This document shows, piece by piece, positions 10,219-19,446 of a stretch of 64,000 bases of DNA. Position 1 is the first letter of the stretch. The number at the start of each line of letters is the position of its first letter. This stretch comes from Prochlorococcus sp. AG-402-K21 (lineage in GTDB: Bacteria > Cyanobacteriota > Cyanobacteriia > PCC-6307 > Cyanobiaceae). The notes under the pieces were generated by a model that was not told where the DNA came from, searched no databases, and saw only the letters and a list, made by a program, of their open reading frames with translations. The DNA lies in the NCBI GenBank assembly GCA_003216775.1, contig QCII01000009.1, positions 53,688-117,687 on the forward strand, in the 5' to 3' direction. The position numbers were made by a program, and so were the translations under genes.

Positions 10219-12975
10219 ATGAGAGAAACACTTACATCCAGTCCAGAACTTTTTAGCGATATAAGTTGGAATCTTCTTCTATTAGGTGAAGAAACCGCAA
10301 AAAAATGGGATCATAGTGAATTTAATATTGAACACATAATTCATACATTGTTCTCGTCGAGTGAATTCTTTGCTTTCATTGAAAAATTATCAATCGACCA
10401 AGATACAGTTTTAGACATAACAGAAGATTTTTTAGAAGAGACACCGACAAATGATTCAGATATTTTTACTATCGGAGAAGATTTAGAAATTTTATTAGAT
10501 AATGCAAATCAGATTAAAATTCAATGGGGATCAAGATTAATAGAAATTCCACATTTACTAATTGCTCTAGGAAGAGATTTAAGAATTGGTAATTATGTTT
10601 TTGAAGAAAGCAATCTTTCAATGGAAAAATTAGAGGAAGAATTGAAGTTTTTCCCAAATATTAATCAAACAAAAGATTCTTTTAATTCTAAAAATTTAAT
10701 TGAGATAAATAATCAATCTAATTTTGAATCAAACAAAGAAACTTTAGTTAAAGAAAAAAAATTTGAAAAAGCTATTGTTCCATTACCTAAAAATGAACTT
10801 GAAATTACAACCAAAAAACAAGTTGGAAAAGATGAAAATGCTCTTTCAATTTATGGGAAAGATTTAACAGAATCAGCTAAAAAAGGCTTATTGGATCCCG
10901 TTATAGGAAGAGAAAATGAGATCAATAATGTAATGAGGGTACTCTGCAGAAGAAACAAAAATAATCCAATACTTATCGGTAATCCTGGAGTTGGTAAAAC
11001 CTCAATTGCAAAATTACTTGCAAAGCTAATTGTAGACAAAAAAGTTCCTGATTCTTTAAGTGACTTTAAAGTTATTTCACTTGACTTAGGCGCCTTGGTT
11101 TCTGGGACAAAATTTAGAGGCCAACTAGAGGAACGACTAAGCTTAATACTGCAGGAACTAAAAGATCCAAGCCAAGGAATGATTCTATTTATTGATGAAA
11201 TTCACTCAATATTAAGTTCTGATAGATCTTCTACCGACATTAGCAATATCTTAAAACCTTTACTAGCTGAAGGAGAACTTAGATGTATTGGTACAACAAC
11301 ACCTGAGAAATTTCGTGAAACTATTGAAAAAGATCAGGCATTAAATAATTGCTTTCAAAAGATAGCTGTTAATGAACCTTCAGTTGAATTAAGCGCAAAA
11401 ATACTGCAAGGTATCAAAAAGAAATATGAATCACATCATGGCATAAGAATTTCTGAAGAGGCTGTAAATTATTCTGCAAAATTAGCCGACAGATATATCA
11501 GCGATAAATGTCTTCCTGATAAAGCAATAGATTTAATTGATGAAGCAGCTGCACAGTTAAAAATCGAGTTTAATAATAAGCCTCAAATAATTCAACAACA
11601 AGAAAATAAACTTCATACTATTGATGAAAAAATTAATAATTTGCAAGGAGAAAATATCGAAGCACAAGAAAAACTATTAAATATGAGGCAACAATCAGAG
11701 GCTAAATTGAACGTTCTCTTCGACAATTGGAATAATTTGCGCGCAGAAATGGAGCAATTATCTATTTTGCTGAAAGAAGAAGATAAGCTAACCAAACAAA
11801 TTAAAGATAAATCTAATTGGGAGATTGCAAATGATCTGAATTTTTTAGAAAAGCTTGAAGAAGAGCTCAGTGAAATAGAGGATGAAATACAAAAAGTTGA
11901 AGGGAACTTCAATAAAATAAAGAAAAACAGAAATTTTCCTTTCAAATATCAAGTTGAACCTGATGATATTGCTGATGTTATCTCAAAAATCACAGGCATT
12001 CCAATTGCTAAAGTAGTCTCAAATGAACGTAAGAAATTAGTCAATCTAGAAACAGAACTAAGTGAAAAAGTTATTGGACAAGAAAAAGCTATAGAAGCTG
12101 TTTCTGCTGCAATTAGAAGAGCACGCGTTGGCATGAAAAGTCCTAAAAGGCCAATTGGATCTTTTTTATTTATGGGTCCTACAGGAGTTGGCAAAACAGA
12201 ATTAGCAAAATCTCTTGCAGCATCTTTATTTGATGAAGAAGACTCACTTTTAAGATTAGACATGAGTGAATATATGGAGAAGAATGCCGTAGCAAGACTT
12301 TTGGGAGCTCCTCCGGGTTATGTTGGTTATGAAGAGGGGGGTCAATTAACTGAAGCAGTAAGACGCAAACCCTATTCAGTAATACTTCTTGATGAGATAG
12401 AAAAAGCACATACAGAAGTTTTTAATATCCTTTTGCAAGTCTTAGATGAAGGAAGATTAACTGACTCTCAAGGAAGAACTGTAAACTTCAAAAATACTGT
12501 CATCATTATGACTAGTAACCTAGCTGGTAAATCTATACTGGAGTATTCCCAAAAAATCTCTAAAAGTGAGGAAAAGTTAGAAAAAGATCAGCAAACTCTA
12601 GATGATTTTATTAGTAATACATTGTCTTCTTTTTTTAGACCAGAATTTTTAAATAGAATTGATGAAGTAGTAAAGTTTGATCCATTATCTATTGATGAAC
12701 TTCAAAAAATTATTTTTCTACAAACTGAAGATTTAAAAAACCTACTTCTTGAACAGAAAATAAATATCGCTATAGACAAAAAAGTTATTAATAAAATCGC
12801 AAACGATTCTTACGAACCTGCATATGGTGCTAGACCACTTAGCAGAGAACTTAGAAGACAAATAGAAAATCCACTAGCAGCAAAACTTTTAGAGGATAAC
12901 TTTAAAAACAAAAAAAATATCACAATTAAACTTAACCCTGCTAATAAGGATGAGATTGTTTTTAGACCTAGCTGA
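10219..12975 (+). CDS. ClpB-type Hsp100 disaggregase (ClpB2-like)
   Basis: A 918-residue AAA+ protein with two ATPase domains. NBD1 has Walker A GNPGVGKT at 254-261 and Walker B ILFIDEIHS; NBD2 has Walker A GPTGVGKT at about 653-660, Walker B ILLDEIEKAH and the pore loop GYVGY. A long coiled-coil middle domain (about 440-580) marks it as ClpB rather than ClpC or ClpA, and I see no ClpP-docking IGF/LGF loop. The N-terminal domain (1-150) is divergent, and a low-complexity charged linker (about 150-205) joins it to NBD1. Pore loop 1 reads TKFRG where KYRG is usual. It likely remodels aggregated proteins with DnaK. The next gene, secE, starts 59 bases downstream. Confidence 0.88.
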   Translation: MRETLTSSPELFSDISWNLLLLGEETAKKWDHSEFNIEHIIHTLFSSSEFFAFIEKLSIDQDTVLDITEDFLEETPTNDSDIFTIGEDLEILLDNANQIKIQWGSRLIEIPHLLIALGRDLRIGNYVFEESNLSMEKLEEELKFFPNINQTKDSFNSKNLIEINNQSNFESNKETLVKEKKFEKAIVPLPKNELEITTKKQVGKDENALSIYGKDLTESAKKGLLDPVIGRENEINNVMRVLCRRNKNNPILIGNPGVGKTSIAKLLAKLIVDKKVPDSLSDFKVISLDLGALVSGTKFRGQLEERLSLILQELKDPSQGMILFIDEIHSILSSDRSSTDISNILKPLLAEGELRCIGTTTPEKFRETIEKDQALNNCFQKIAVNEPSVELSAKILQGIKKKYESHHGIRISEEAVNYSAKLADRYISDKCLPDKAIDLIDEAAAQLKIEFNNKPQIIQQQENKLHTIDEKINNLQGENIEAQEKLLNMRQQSEAKLNVLFDNWNNLRAEMEQLSILLKEEDKLTKQIKDKSNWEIANDLNFLEKLEEELSEIEDEIQKVEGNFNKIKKNRNFPFKYQVEPDDIADVISKITGIPIAKVVSNERKKLVNLETELSEKVIGQEKAIEAVSAAIRRARVGMKSPKRPIGSFLFMGPTGVGKTELAKSLAASLFDEEDSLLRLDMSEYMEKNAVARLLGAPPGYVGYEEGGQLTEAVRRKPYSVILLDEIEKAHTEVFNILLQVLDEGRLTDSQGRTVNFKNTVIIMTSNLAGKSILEYSQKISKSEEKLEKDQQTLDDFISNTLSSFFRPEFLNRIDEVVKFDPLSIDELQKIIFLQTEDLKNLLLEQKINIAIDKKVINKIANDSYEPAYGARPLSRELRRQIENPLAAKLLEDNFKNKKNITIKLNPANKDEIVFRPS

Positions 12976-13034
12976 GGAGTAAATCGATAAGCTAAAATAG
13001 AATTAAAGCATAAAGCTTAATTACAACAAATCTT

Positions 13035-13277
13035 GTGACAAGTCCTACTACTAATAAAATACCTCCCAAAAAGGATTCCCCTGAAATTGAAGAGTCTAAA
13101 AAAAATAATAATTTTTTTAGATCTACCTACGATGAGCTTAAACTTGTCGTATGGCCGAACAAACAACAACTCTTTAGCGAATCTGTAGCGGTTATAATAA
13201 TGGTAACCTTTTCTGCGGCAGCAATAGCATCTGTCAGTAGATTCTATGGATGGGCAGCCTCGCAAATTTTTGGTTGA
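13035..13277 (+). CDS. secE: Preprotein translocase subunit SecE
   Basis: An 80-residue protein with a polar N-terminal half and one membrane helix near 50-72 (VAVIIMVTFSAAAIASV), preceded by the conserved amphipathic segment YDELKLVVWPNKQQL that clamps SecY. The single-helix form is usual in cyanobacteria. The start is GTG. The order secE-nusG-rplK-rplA is the classic bacterial arrangement, which confirms the call despite low sequence conservation. Confidence 0.95.
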   Translation: MTSPTTNKIPPKKDSPEIEESKKNNNFFRSTYDELKLVVWPNKQQLFSESVAVIIMVTFSAAAIASVSRFYGWAASQIFG

Positions 13278-13331
13278 ATTATCCCTGAATAACCACTTTT
13301 ACAAAGATCTTAATTAAGCTTCTAAAAAAAA

Positions 13332-13943
13332 ATGAGTAATGAATTGAATACAAACCTTACTTCTTCAAAAGCAAATACCAGCATAGCAAGATGGTATGCA
13401 GTCCAAGTAGCATCAAGCTGTGAAAAAAAAGTAAAAGCTACTCTTGAGCAAAGATCAGTAACTTTAGGTGTTAATAATCGAATTATTGAAATTGAAATTC
13501 CCCAGACTCCAGGAATTAAATTAAAAAAAGATGGAAGTAGACAAACTACTGAAGAAAAAGTTTTCCCAGGTTATGTCCTCGTAAGAATGGTTCTGGATGA
13601 AGATACAATGATGGCTGTAAAAAGCACTCCAAATGTAATTAACTTTGTTGGTGCTGAAGACGGTAGAGGCAGCGGAAGATCGCGAGGTCACATCAAACCT
13701 CGACCATTATCCAGACAAGAAGTTAATAGAATATTTAAGCGCGCATCAGAGAAAAAAGCTGTAATCAAGTTAGATATTGAAGAAAAAGATAGAATAATTG
13801 TAACTAGTGGTCCATTCAAGGATTTCCAGGGAGAAGTAATAGAAGTTTCCGGAGAAAGAAATAAATTAAAAGCATTACTTTCAATATTTGGGCGCGAGAC
13901 TCCTGTAGAATTAGAATTCTCCCAAATCAATAAACAAAATTAA
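13332..13943 (+). CDS. nusG: Transcription elongation/antitermination factor NusG
   Basis: A 203-residue protein with the NGN domain (about 18-125: ARWYAVQVASSCEKKVKATLEQR ... FPGYVLVRM) and a C-terminal KOW domain (about 145-200: VTSGPFKDFQGEVIEV). NusG binds RNA polymerase, suppresses pausing and links transcription to Rho or to ribosomes. It sits 54 bases after secE and 68 bases before rplK in the same operon. Confidence 0.97.
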   Translation: MSNELNTNLTSSKANTSIARWYAVQVASSCEKKVKATLEQRSVTLGVNNRIIEIEIPQTPGIKLKKDGSRQTTEEKVFPGYVLVRMVLDEDTMMAVKSTPNVINFVGAEDGRGSGRSRGHIKPRPLSRQEVNRIFKRASEKKAVIKLDIEEKDRIIVTSGPFKDFQGEVIEVSGERNKLKALLSIFGRETPVELEFSQINKQN

Positions 13944-14011
13944 TTTTCTAATTATTCTTGTTTATCTAGTAAAATTATGATTTTCTACTTCAGCTTAAAT
14001 TCTTTAATCTA

Positions 14012-14437
14012 ATGGCAAAAAAAATTGTTGCAGTTATCAAGCTTGCTCTACAAGCAGGCAAAGCAAATCCTGCCCCTCCTGTAGGGCCGGCTTTAGGACA
14101 ACATGGTGTCAATATCATGGCATTTTGTAAAGAATACAACGCAAGGACACAAGATAAAGCAGGTTTTGTAATTCCAGTTGAGATTTCAGTTTTTGAAGAT
14201 AGAAGCTTTACTTTTATCACAAAAACACCTCCTGCTTCCGTCTTAATAACAAAAGCAGCTGGTATAGAGAAAGGATCAGGTGAATCCGCAAAAGGCTCTG
14301 TTGGGAATATAACTAAAGCTCAATTAGAAGAAATAGCCAAAACTAAGCTTCCTGATCTAAACTGTTCTAGTGTTAAATCAGCAATGAAAGTGATTGAGGG
14401 TACTGCTCGCAATATGGGCGTCTCTATTACTGAATGA
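14012..14437 (+). CDS. rplK: 50S ribosomal protein L11
   Basis: A 141-residue protein with the complete L11 sequence pattern: the proline-rich hinge [16 protein letters not shown], the thiostrepton-site region and the C-terminal rRNA-binding domain ending in [10 protein letters not shown]. It forms the L11 arm of the GTPase-associated centre together with L10/L12, which are encoded just downstream. Confidence 0.98.
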   Translation: MAKKIVAVIKLALQAGKANPAPPVGPALGQHGVNIMAFCKEYNARTQDKAGFVIPVEISVFEDRSFTFITKTPPASVLITKAAGIEKGSGESAKGSVGNITKAQLEEIAKTKLPDLNCSSVKSAMKVIEGTARNMGVSITE

Positions 14438-14503
14438 TTTCAAGACAAAATTGCTCACTATTTAGGGAAGGTTAGTTAATAACCGTTTGCACCCAAAATT
14501 ACT

Positions 14504-15211
14504 ATGAAAAAACTATCAAAAAGAATGGCGGCTCTATCAACAAAGATAGAAGATCGCATTTACCCTCCACTTGAAGCTCTTGGTATTATCAAGGAAAGTG
14601 CTAATGCGAAATTCGATGAAACTATTGAAGCGCATATACGTTTAGGTATTGATCCAAAATATACTGATCAACAATTAAGGACAACTGTTGCATTACCACA
14701 TGGTACTGGTCAAAGCATTAAAATTGCAGTCATCACAAGCGGTGAGAATGTATCGAAAGCTAAGGCTGCTGGTGCAGATTTATTTGGCGAAGAAGATCTT
14801 GTGGAAAGCATCAACAAAGGAAATATGGACTTCGATCTACTTATTGCAACTCCAGATATGATGCCAAAGGTTGCAAAATTAGGAAGAGTTTTAGGACCAA
14901 GAGGTTTAATGCCTAATCCTAAAGCTGGGACAGTAACTAATGATATTTCTAATGCAATAAAAGAATTCAAAGCTGGTAAGCTCGAATTTAGAGCAGATAA
15001 AGCTGGTATTGTTCATGTCCGCTTTGGAAAAGCAAGTTTCACAAAAGAGGCTCTTTTTGACAACTTAAAAACCTTACAAGAATCAATTGATAAAAATAAA
15101 CCAAGTGGAGCCAAAGGAAAGTATTGGAAAACTTTTTATGTGACTTCAACTATGGGGCCTTCAGTTCAAGTTGATATAAATGCAGTACAAGATTTCCAAC
15201 CTGAAGGTTAA
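14504..15211 (+). CDS. rplA: 50S ribosomal protein L1
   Basis: A 235-residue protein with the two-domain L1 architecture; the signature [14 protein letters not shown] is near 126-139. It builds the mobile L1 stalk that moves E-site tRNA and in other bacteria represses its own mRNA. The 66-base gap after rplK contains a small perfect hairpin at 14470-14484 (GGTTA/TAACC) close to the start; whether L1 uses it is unknown. Confidence 0.98.
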   Translation: MKKLSKRMAALSTKIEDRIYPPLEALGIIKESANAKFDETIEAHIRLGIDPKYTDQQLRTTVALPHGTGQSIKIAVITSGENVSKAKAAGADLFGEEDLVESINKGNMDFDLLIATPDMMPKVAKLGRVLGPRGLMPNPKAGTVTNDISNAIKEFKAGKLEFRADKAGIVHVRFGKASFTKEALFDNLKTLQESIDKNKPSGAKGKYWKTFYVTSTMGPSVQVDINAVQDFQPEG

Positions 15212-15221
15212 CGCTTTGTAG

Positions 15222-15227
15222 TATAAT
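15222..15227 (+). promoter_or_regulatory. Candidate -10 element of an internal rplJL promoter
   Basis: A perfect TATAAT lies just after the rplA stop and would start transcription near 15234, immediately ahead of the structured L10 leader. No clear -35 box is seen, which is common in this genus. It would let rplJ-rplL be made separately from the upstream genes. Confidence 0.45.
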
Positions 15228-15239
15228 TTAAAGTGCAAT

Positions 15240-15401
15240 AATACGGCCAAAGAAAGTAGGTTAATTTAGTCATTCTAAATTTTTAATCCCTACCGAGGAC
15301 TCGTCTTAATTATTTCTTTTTGGATCTAATAAAAGCGGCCTCATTTAAAGGACTTTGCCGCATTTCCTGCTCTCCCTAAATTACGATCCAAAAAAACAAC
15401 A
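15240..15401 (+). ncRNA. Ribosomal protein L10 leader (autoregulatory mRNA structure)
   Basis: The 190-base gap before rplJ is structured. The stem GTAGG (15256-15260) pairs with CCTAC (15289-15293) around a second stem AATTTAG (15263-15269) with CTAAATT (15275-15281). The 3' side, AATCCCTACCGAGGAC, resembles the conserved internal loop bound by L10-L12 in the Rfam L10 leader family. Downstream, TTTTGGATC (15317-15325) can pair with GATCCAAAA (15385-15393) right before the start codon, enclosing GCGGC (15335-15339) with GCCGC (15357-15361). Binding of excess L10-L12 would presumably reduce rplJ translation. The pairings are seen directly; the mechanism is inferred from other bacteria. Confidence 0.78.
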
Positions 15402-15929
15402 ATGGGCCGAACACTAGAGAATAAGCAACAAATCGTTACTAAGATTAAATCTCTCTTAAACGACTCGGAAATGGCTGTAGTTCTTGACTATAAAGGTTTA
15501 ACTATCAAAGAGATGTCAGATTTGCGATCTAGATTGCAAACAACTAATGGCATTTGCAAAGTAACTAAAAATTCATTAATGCGTAAAGCGATTGATGGAG
15601 ATAGTAATTGGAACGATCTTGAATCTTTACTGACCGGAACAAATGCTTTTGTCTTAATCAAAGAAGATATTGGAGGTGCTGTAAAAGCAATCCAATCTTT
15701 TCAAAAAGACACCAAAAAATCCGAAACCAAAGGGGCTTTATTTGAAGGCAGGCTTCTTAGCGATTCTGAAATAACAGAAATTGCAAGTCTTCCATCTAAA
15801 GAAGTATTGATAGCAAAAATTGCTGGCGCACTCAATGGCGTTGCAACAAAAATTGCGATCTCTATCAATGAAGTGCCTTCTGGACTTGCTAGATCACTTA
15901 AACAACATTCTGAAAAATCAGAATCCTAA
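15402..15929 (+). CDS. rplJ: 50S ribosomal protein L10
   Basis: A 175-residue protein with the L10 N-terminal rRNA-binding domain ([17 protein letters not shown], then [12 protein letters not shown]) and a C-terminal helix that carries the L12 dimers. It forms the base of the ribosomal stalk and, with L12, normally represses its own message through the leader just upstream. The rplL gene follows after 28 bases. Confidence 0.97.
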   Translation: MGRTLENKQQIVTKIKSLLNDSEMAVVLDYKGLTIKEMSDLRSRLQTTNGICKVTKNSLMRKAIDGDSNWNDLESLLTGTNAFVLIKEDIGGAVKAIQSFQKDTKKSETKGALFEGRLLSDSEITEIASLPSKEVLIAKIAGALNGVATKIAISINEVPSGLARSLKQHSEKSES

Positions 15930-15957
15930 ATTCACAACCTAATTAACTTTTAAGAAA

Positions 15958-16353
15958 ATGTCCGCAAAAACTGAAGAAATTCTTGAATCATTAAAATCTC
16001 TATCACTTTTAGAAGCATCTGAGCTTGTAAAGCAAATTGAAGAGGCTTTTGGCGTATCTGCTGCAGCTTCTGCAGGAGTAGTAATGGCAGCTCCTGGAGC
16101 GGCTGGCGCTGATGGAGATGGTGGCACTGCTGAAGAAAAAACTGAATTTGATGTAGTTCTTGAAAGCTTTGATGCAGCTGCAAAAATCAAAGTCCTTAAG
16201 GTTGTAAGAAATGCAACTGGTCTTGGTCTTGGTGATGCGAAAGCACTTGTTGAATCAGCACCAAAAACAGTAAAAGAGGGAATAGCCAAAGCAGATGCTG
16301 AATCTTTAAAGAAAGAGATTGAAGAAGCTGGCGGTAAAGTTACACTTAAGTAA
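15958..16353 (+). CDS. rplL: 50S ribosomal protein L7/L12
   Basis: A 131-residue acidic protein with an N-terminal dimerisation domain (1-35), an Ala/Gly-rich hinge (about 37-58) and the C-terminal factor-binding domain ([24 protein letters not shown]...GGKVTLK). It is present as multiple dimers on L10 and recruits translation GTPases. It is the last gene of the rplJL unit. Confidence 0.98.
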   Translation: MSAKTEEILESLKSLSLLEASELVKQIEEAFGVSAAASAGVVMAAPGAAGADGDGGTAEEKTEFDVVLESFDAAAKIKVLKVVRNATGLGLGDAKALVESAPKTVKEGIAKADAESLKKEIEEAGGKVTLK

Positions 16354-16367
16354 GAGTACATTTTTTC

Positions 16368-16392
16368 AAGCCGATATTAATGGTATCGGCTT
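16368..16392 (+). terminator. Perfect 9-bp inverted repeat between rplL and rnhA (possible terminator or attenuator)
   Basis: AAGCCGATA at 16368-16376 is exactly mirrored by TATCGGCTT at 16384-16392 around a 7-base loop, just after rplL. A T-run (16361-16366) precedes the hairpin and no T-run follows it on the plus strand, so it is not a standard intrinsic terminator. It may act as a weak attenuator, a 3'-end stabiliser or a processing site. Confidence 0.4.
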
Positions 16393-16399
16393 CAAAATT

Positions 16400-17122
16400 A
16401 TGAATAGTAATTGTAGTATTGCGATTGAAGCCGCAACTGATGGAGCCTGCAGTGGAAATCCAGGCCCAGGTGGTTGGGGGGGCTTAATAATTTTTGACGA
16501 TAACAGCGAATTAGAACTAGGTGGTTCCGAGCAAAATACTACTAATAATAGAATGGAACTAACTGCGGCCATAAAAACTCTTGAAAAATTAAAAACCTAT
16601 AAATTAAAAGAGAACTTTAAATTAAGAACTGATAGTAAATATGTTATTGAGGGTTATACAAAGTGGATTATTAACTGGAAGAGAAATGGATGGAAAACAA
16701 GCTCAGGAAAATCAGTTCAAAATCTTGATCTATGGCAAAAAATTGATCAATTAAGAATTAATGGCCTAATAATGGAATATGTTAAAGGTCATAGCGGGGA
16801 TAAACAAAATGATAGGGTTGATAAAATTGCAACTAATTACAGCAAAGGTATATCTATTGAAAGTGACTTAAAAGAAGAAGAATACTCAATTGAATTTTTT
16901 GAAAAAAATGCACCTGTTGAAATTCAAGAATTATTTTCAAGAAATGAATTAATTCAAAAATTTGCAGACAAAAAGTACTTGTTAAGTTCATTAGAACTAA
17001 GCAAATTATTGGGTAAAGAAAACCACTTAAAGATAAAGCAATATCTACTTTTTGAATGGCGTAATTGGAGATTGATTCCTAAAAATAAAAAATATTGGAT
17101 AATAGAAAAAAACGAATCCTAA
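16400..17122 (+). CDS. rnhA: Ribonuclease HI with a C-terminal extension
   Basis: Cleaves the RNA strand of RNA-DNA hybrids. With the start at the ATG at 16400 the protein is 240 residues. Catalytic residues are D14 (TDGACSGNPGPGGWG), E53 (NNRMELTA), D78 (RTDSKYVIEG), H131 (VKGHSGD) and D141. The RNase H fold ends near residue 150; the remaining 90 residues are an extra charged domain not present in the E. coli enzyme. An upstream in-frame ATG at 16319 lies inside rplL and would put the rplL 3' hairpin in the coding region, so it was not used. The next gene, pyrD, starts 6 bases after. Confidence 0.93.
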   Translation: MNSNCSIAIEAATDGACSGNPGPGGWGGLIIFDDNSELELGGSEQNTTNNRMELTAAIKTLEKLKTYKLKENFKLRTDSKYVIEGYTKWIINWKRNGWKTSSGKSVQNLDLWQKIDQLRINGLIMEYVKGHSGDKQNDRVDKIATNYSKGISIESDLKEEEYSIEFFEKNAPVEIQELFSRNELIQKFADKKYLLSSLELSKLLGKENHLKIKQYLLFEWRNWRLIPKNKKYWIIEKNES

Positions 17123-17128
17123 TTTTTT

Positions 17129-18298
17129 ATGAATGAACAAAAGGGGGTATTTAAAAACCTTTATAAAAACTTGATAACCCCTATACTAAAAAAAGACTCT
17201 GGAATAGATGCTGAATATTTAACTAATTTATCTCTTAACCTTCTATCATTCAGTTCAAGAAAACATAATTGGCCTATAGTCTCATCTATCCTAAAAAATC
17301 TAAATGAAGAATTTTCTATTGTCGATAAAAGGTTAAATCAGAACATATGTGGAATAAATTTTAGTAATCCAATTGGTTTAGCTGCGGGTTTTGACAAAAA
17401 TGGAAATGCTGCAAATATATGGAAAGATTTTGGTTTTGGATTTGCTGAGCTTGGTACTGTAACTAAATTTGCTCAAAATGGTAATCCCAAACCAAGGTTA
17501 TTTAGATTAGCAGAAGAAGAGGCAGCATTAAATAGGATGGGTTTTAATAATAATGGTGCTGACAAACTAGTGAAAAACTTTCTTGAACAAGGTATTGAGT
17601 TCAAAAAAAATAGGAAGAATATTTGTTTGGGAATAAATTTCGGAAAATCTAAAATTACTGGTTTATCTCAAGCAAAAGATGATTATTTAACATCTTTAAA
17701 ATTATTAATTCCATATTGTGATTACGCAGCCATAAACGTAAGTTCTCCAAATACTGAAGGATTAAGAAAGTTGCAAGATCCAATTCTTTTAAAAGAACTT
17801 CTTAAAGAAATTAAAAATTTGACTAACTGTCCACCATTATTTGTAAAAATTGCGCCAGATTTAAGTCTTAAAGATATTGAAGATATTTGTCAATTAATAA
17901 TCGAAGAAAACATCGATGGAATAATTGCTACTAACACTAGCATTGATAGATTAGGTCTTGAAAAGAGAAAGATCAGGCAAACCGGATTATTACTTTCTGA
18001 AGAGAATGGAGGATTAAGTGGGAAGCCTCTACAACAAAAAGCAAATCAAATAATCAAACATATTCATAATATTGATAAAAAGATTATTTTAATTGGCGTT
18101 GGTGGAATCGATAGTCCTGAGTCAGCTTGGGAAAGAATTAGTTCTGGAGCATCATTAATTCAACTTTATACAGGATGGATATACAAGGGGCCACAATTAG
18201 TCCCTGATATACTTAAAGGAATTTTAAAGCAACTCAATAACCATCAATTATCTAATATAAATGAGGCCATTGGATCAGATTTAAAATGGATTGAATAA
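17129..18298 (+). CDS. pyrD: Dihydroorotate dehydrogenase (quinone-type, class 2)
   Basis: Oxidises dihydroorotate to orotate in pyrimidine synthesis. At 389 residues with an N-terminal extension of about 60 residues for membrane and quinone contact, it belongs to class 2. Visible motifs are GLAAGFDKNGNA, ELGTVT, the catalytic-serine segment NVSSPNTEGLR and the FMN phosphate site IGVGGIDSPESAWE followed by LIQLYTGWIYKGP. It follows rnhA closely and precedes the aminotransferase by 23 bases. Confidence 0.97.
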   Translation: MNEQKGVFKNLYKNLITPILKKDSGIDAEYLTNLSLNLLSFSSRKHNWPIVSSILKNLNEEFSIVDKRLNQNICGINFSNPIGLAAGFDKNGNAANIWKDFGFGFAELGTVTKFAQNGNPKPRLFRLAEEEAALNRMGFNNNGADKLVKNFLEQGIEFKKNRKNICLGINFGKSKITGLSQAKDDYLTSLKLLIPYCDYAAINVSSPNTEGLRKLQDPILLKELLKEIKNLTNCPPLFVKIAPDLSLKDIEDICQLIIEENIDGIIATNTSIDRLGLEKRKIRQTGLLLSEENGGLSGKPLQQKANQIIKHIHNIDKKIILIGVGGIDSPESAWERISSGASLIQLYTGWIYKGPQLVPDILKGILKQLNNHQLSNINEAIGSDLKWIE

Positions 18299-18321
18299 AA
18301 TTAGAAAATGAATAAGTAATA

Positions 18322-19446
18322 ATGAATAAATCGAAACCTAATGATTACGCAACAGAAGCCATGCAAATATCAAACTTAAAGCATGGAGGAAATGTATATG
18401 CATATGCAAAAAAATTAAATTTATTACCATCTGAAATCATTGATGCAAGTGCCTCTTTAGTACCCTTTGATCCCCCTCAAATAATAATAGATTCATTAAA
18501 TGCGGAAATTAAAAATCTTGGATTTAGATATTACCCTGACAGAAACTTGGGTGATTTGAAAGAAATAATTGGTAAATTTCATGGGATAAATCCAGAAAAT
18601 ATATTACCTGGAAATGGAGCTTCTGAGCTGATAACCTGGGCAGGTTATGAAGCATCCAAATTTGGAATCAGTTGTATTCCTTCTCCATGTTTTATTGATT
18701 ATGAAAGGTCTTTAAGTTGCTGGAATAGTAATTTTATAAATTGCGAATTACCAAAAAATTGGAATAATATTTTTCCTCAATCATTTCCACTTCATCCTAA
18801 AGGTGATGTTATTTGGATAACAAATCCTCATAACCCTACCGGCCAATTGTGGGAGAAAAATTCATTAGAGGAACTTATAAAAAAATATAAATTAGTTATC
18901 TGTGATGAGGCCTTCTTATCGATAACACCTAATGGAGACAAAGAATCCTTAATACCATTAATCAACAAATATGATAATTTATTAGTCTTGAGAAGCCTGA
19001 CCAAAATCTTCAATATTCCTGGCCTTAGATTAGGTTATGTTATTGGCTCATCTAAAAAACTTAAACAATGGAGAATCAAAAGAGATCCTTGGCCTTTAAA
19101 TTCCTTTGCTATTAAAGCGGGAATTGACTTACTAAGTAATAAAGAATTCTATAAACAATGGACAAGTCAGATTCACCGCTGGATAAATATTGAAAAAGAA
19201 AGAGTATATGAAAAACTATCCAAAATTAAAAATCTTAAAGTTCATAACTCTTCGACCAACTTTTTTTTAATAGAAAGTAAAAAATCCTTATCGACTAATA
19301 TAAAATATTTAGAAAATAAAGGAATATTGCTTAGAGAATGTACTTCATTTAGATTTCTTAACGAAAAGTGGGCAAGAATAAGTTTGCAGAGTAGGAAAGA
19401 TAATACTCTCTTATGTAAAGAAATTCAAAATTCTTTTAAAAAATAA
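18322..19446 (+). CDS. PLP-dependent class I/II aminotransferase, CobD/HisC-like
   Basis: A 374-residue fold-type I PLP enzyme. It opens with LKHGGNVYAYAKKL and DASASLVPFDPP, as in threonine-phosphate decarboxylase (CobD, CobC in some nomenclature), and has NPHNPTGQLW, VICDEAF and the PLP-lysine motif SLTKIFNIPGLRLGY. CobD makes aminopropanol phosphate for the cobalamin nucleotide loop, a pathway Prochlorococcus uses for pseudocobalamin. A histidinol-phosphate-type aminotransferase role is the alternative, although another HisC-like gene occurs at 33181. Its last 22 bases overlap the 3' end of murG on the other strand. Confidence 0.85.
   Translation: MNKSKPNDYATEAMQISNLKHGGNVYAYAKKLNLLPSEIIDASASLVPFDPPQIIIDSLNAEIKNLGFRYYPDRNLGDLKEIIGKFHGINPENILPGNGASELITWAGYEASKFGISCIPSPCFIDYERSLSCWNSNFINCELPKNWNNIFPQSFPLHPKGDVIWITNPHNPTGQLWEKNSLEELIKKYKLVICDEAFLSITPNGDKESLIPLINKYDNLLVLRSLTKIFNIPGLRLGYVIGSSKKLKQWRIKRDPWPLNSFAIKAGIDLLSNKEFYKQWTSQIHRWINIEKERVYEKLSKIKNLKVHNSSTNFFLIESKKSLSTNIKYLENKGILLRECTSFRFLNEKWARISLQSRKDNTLLCKEIQNSFKK

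Noticed and set aside
13017..13265. Minus-strand frame across secE
   Set aside because: A shadow of secE with a Cys/Tyr-rich artificial composition.
14710..14970. Minus-strand frame inside rplA and similar ones inside rplK, rplL, argS and the ClpB-like gene
   Set aside because: All lie opposite well-identified genes and show no family pattern.
16319..16399. Upstream extension of rnhA starting inside rplL
   Set aside because: The first 27 residues read through the rplL end and the hairpin; the RNase H domain begins naturally at the ATG at 16400.
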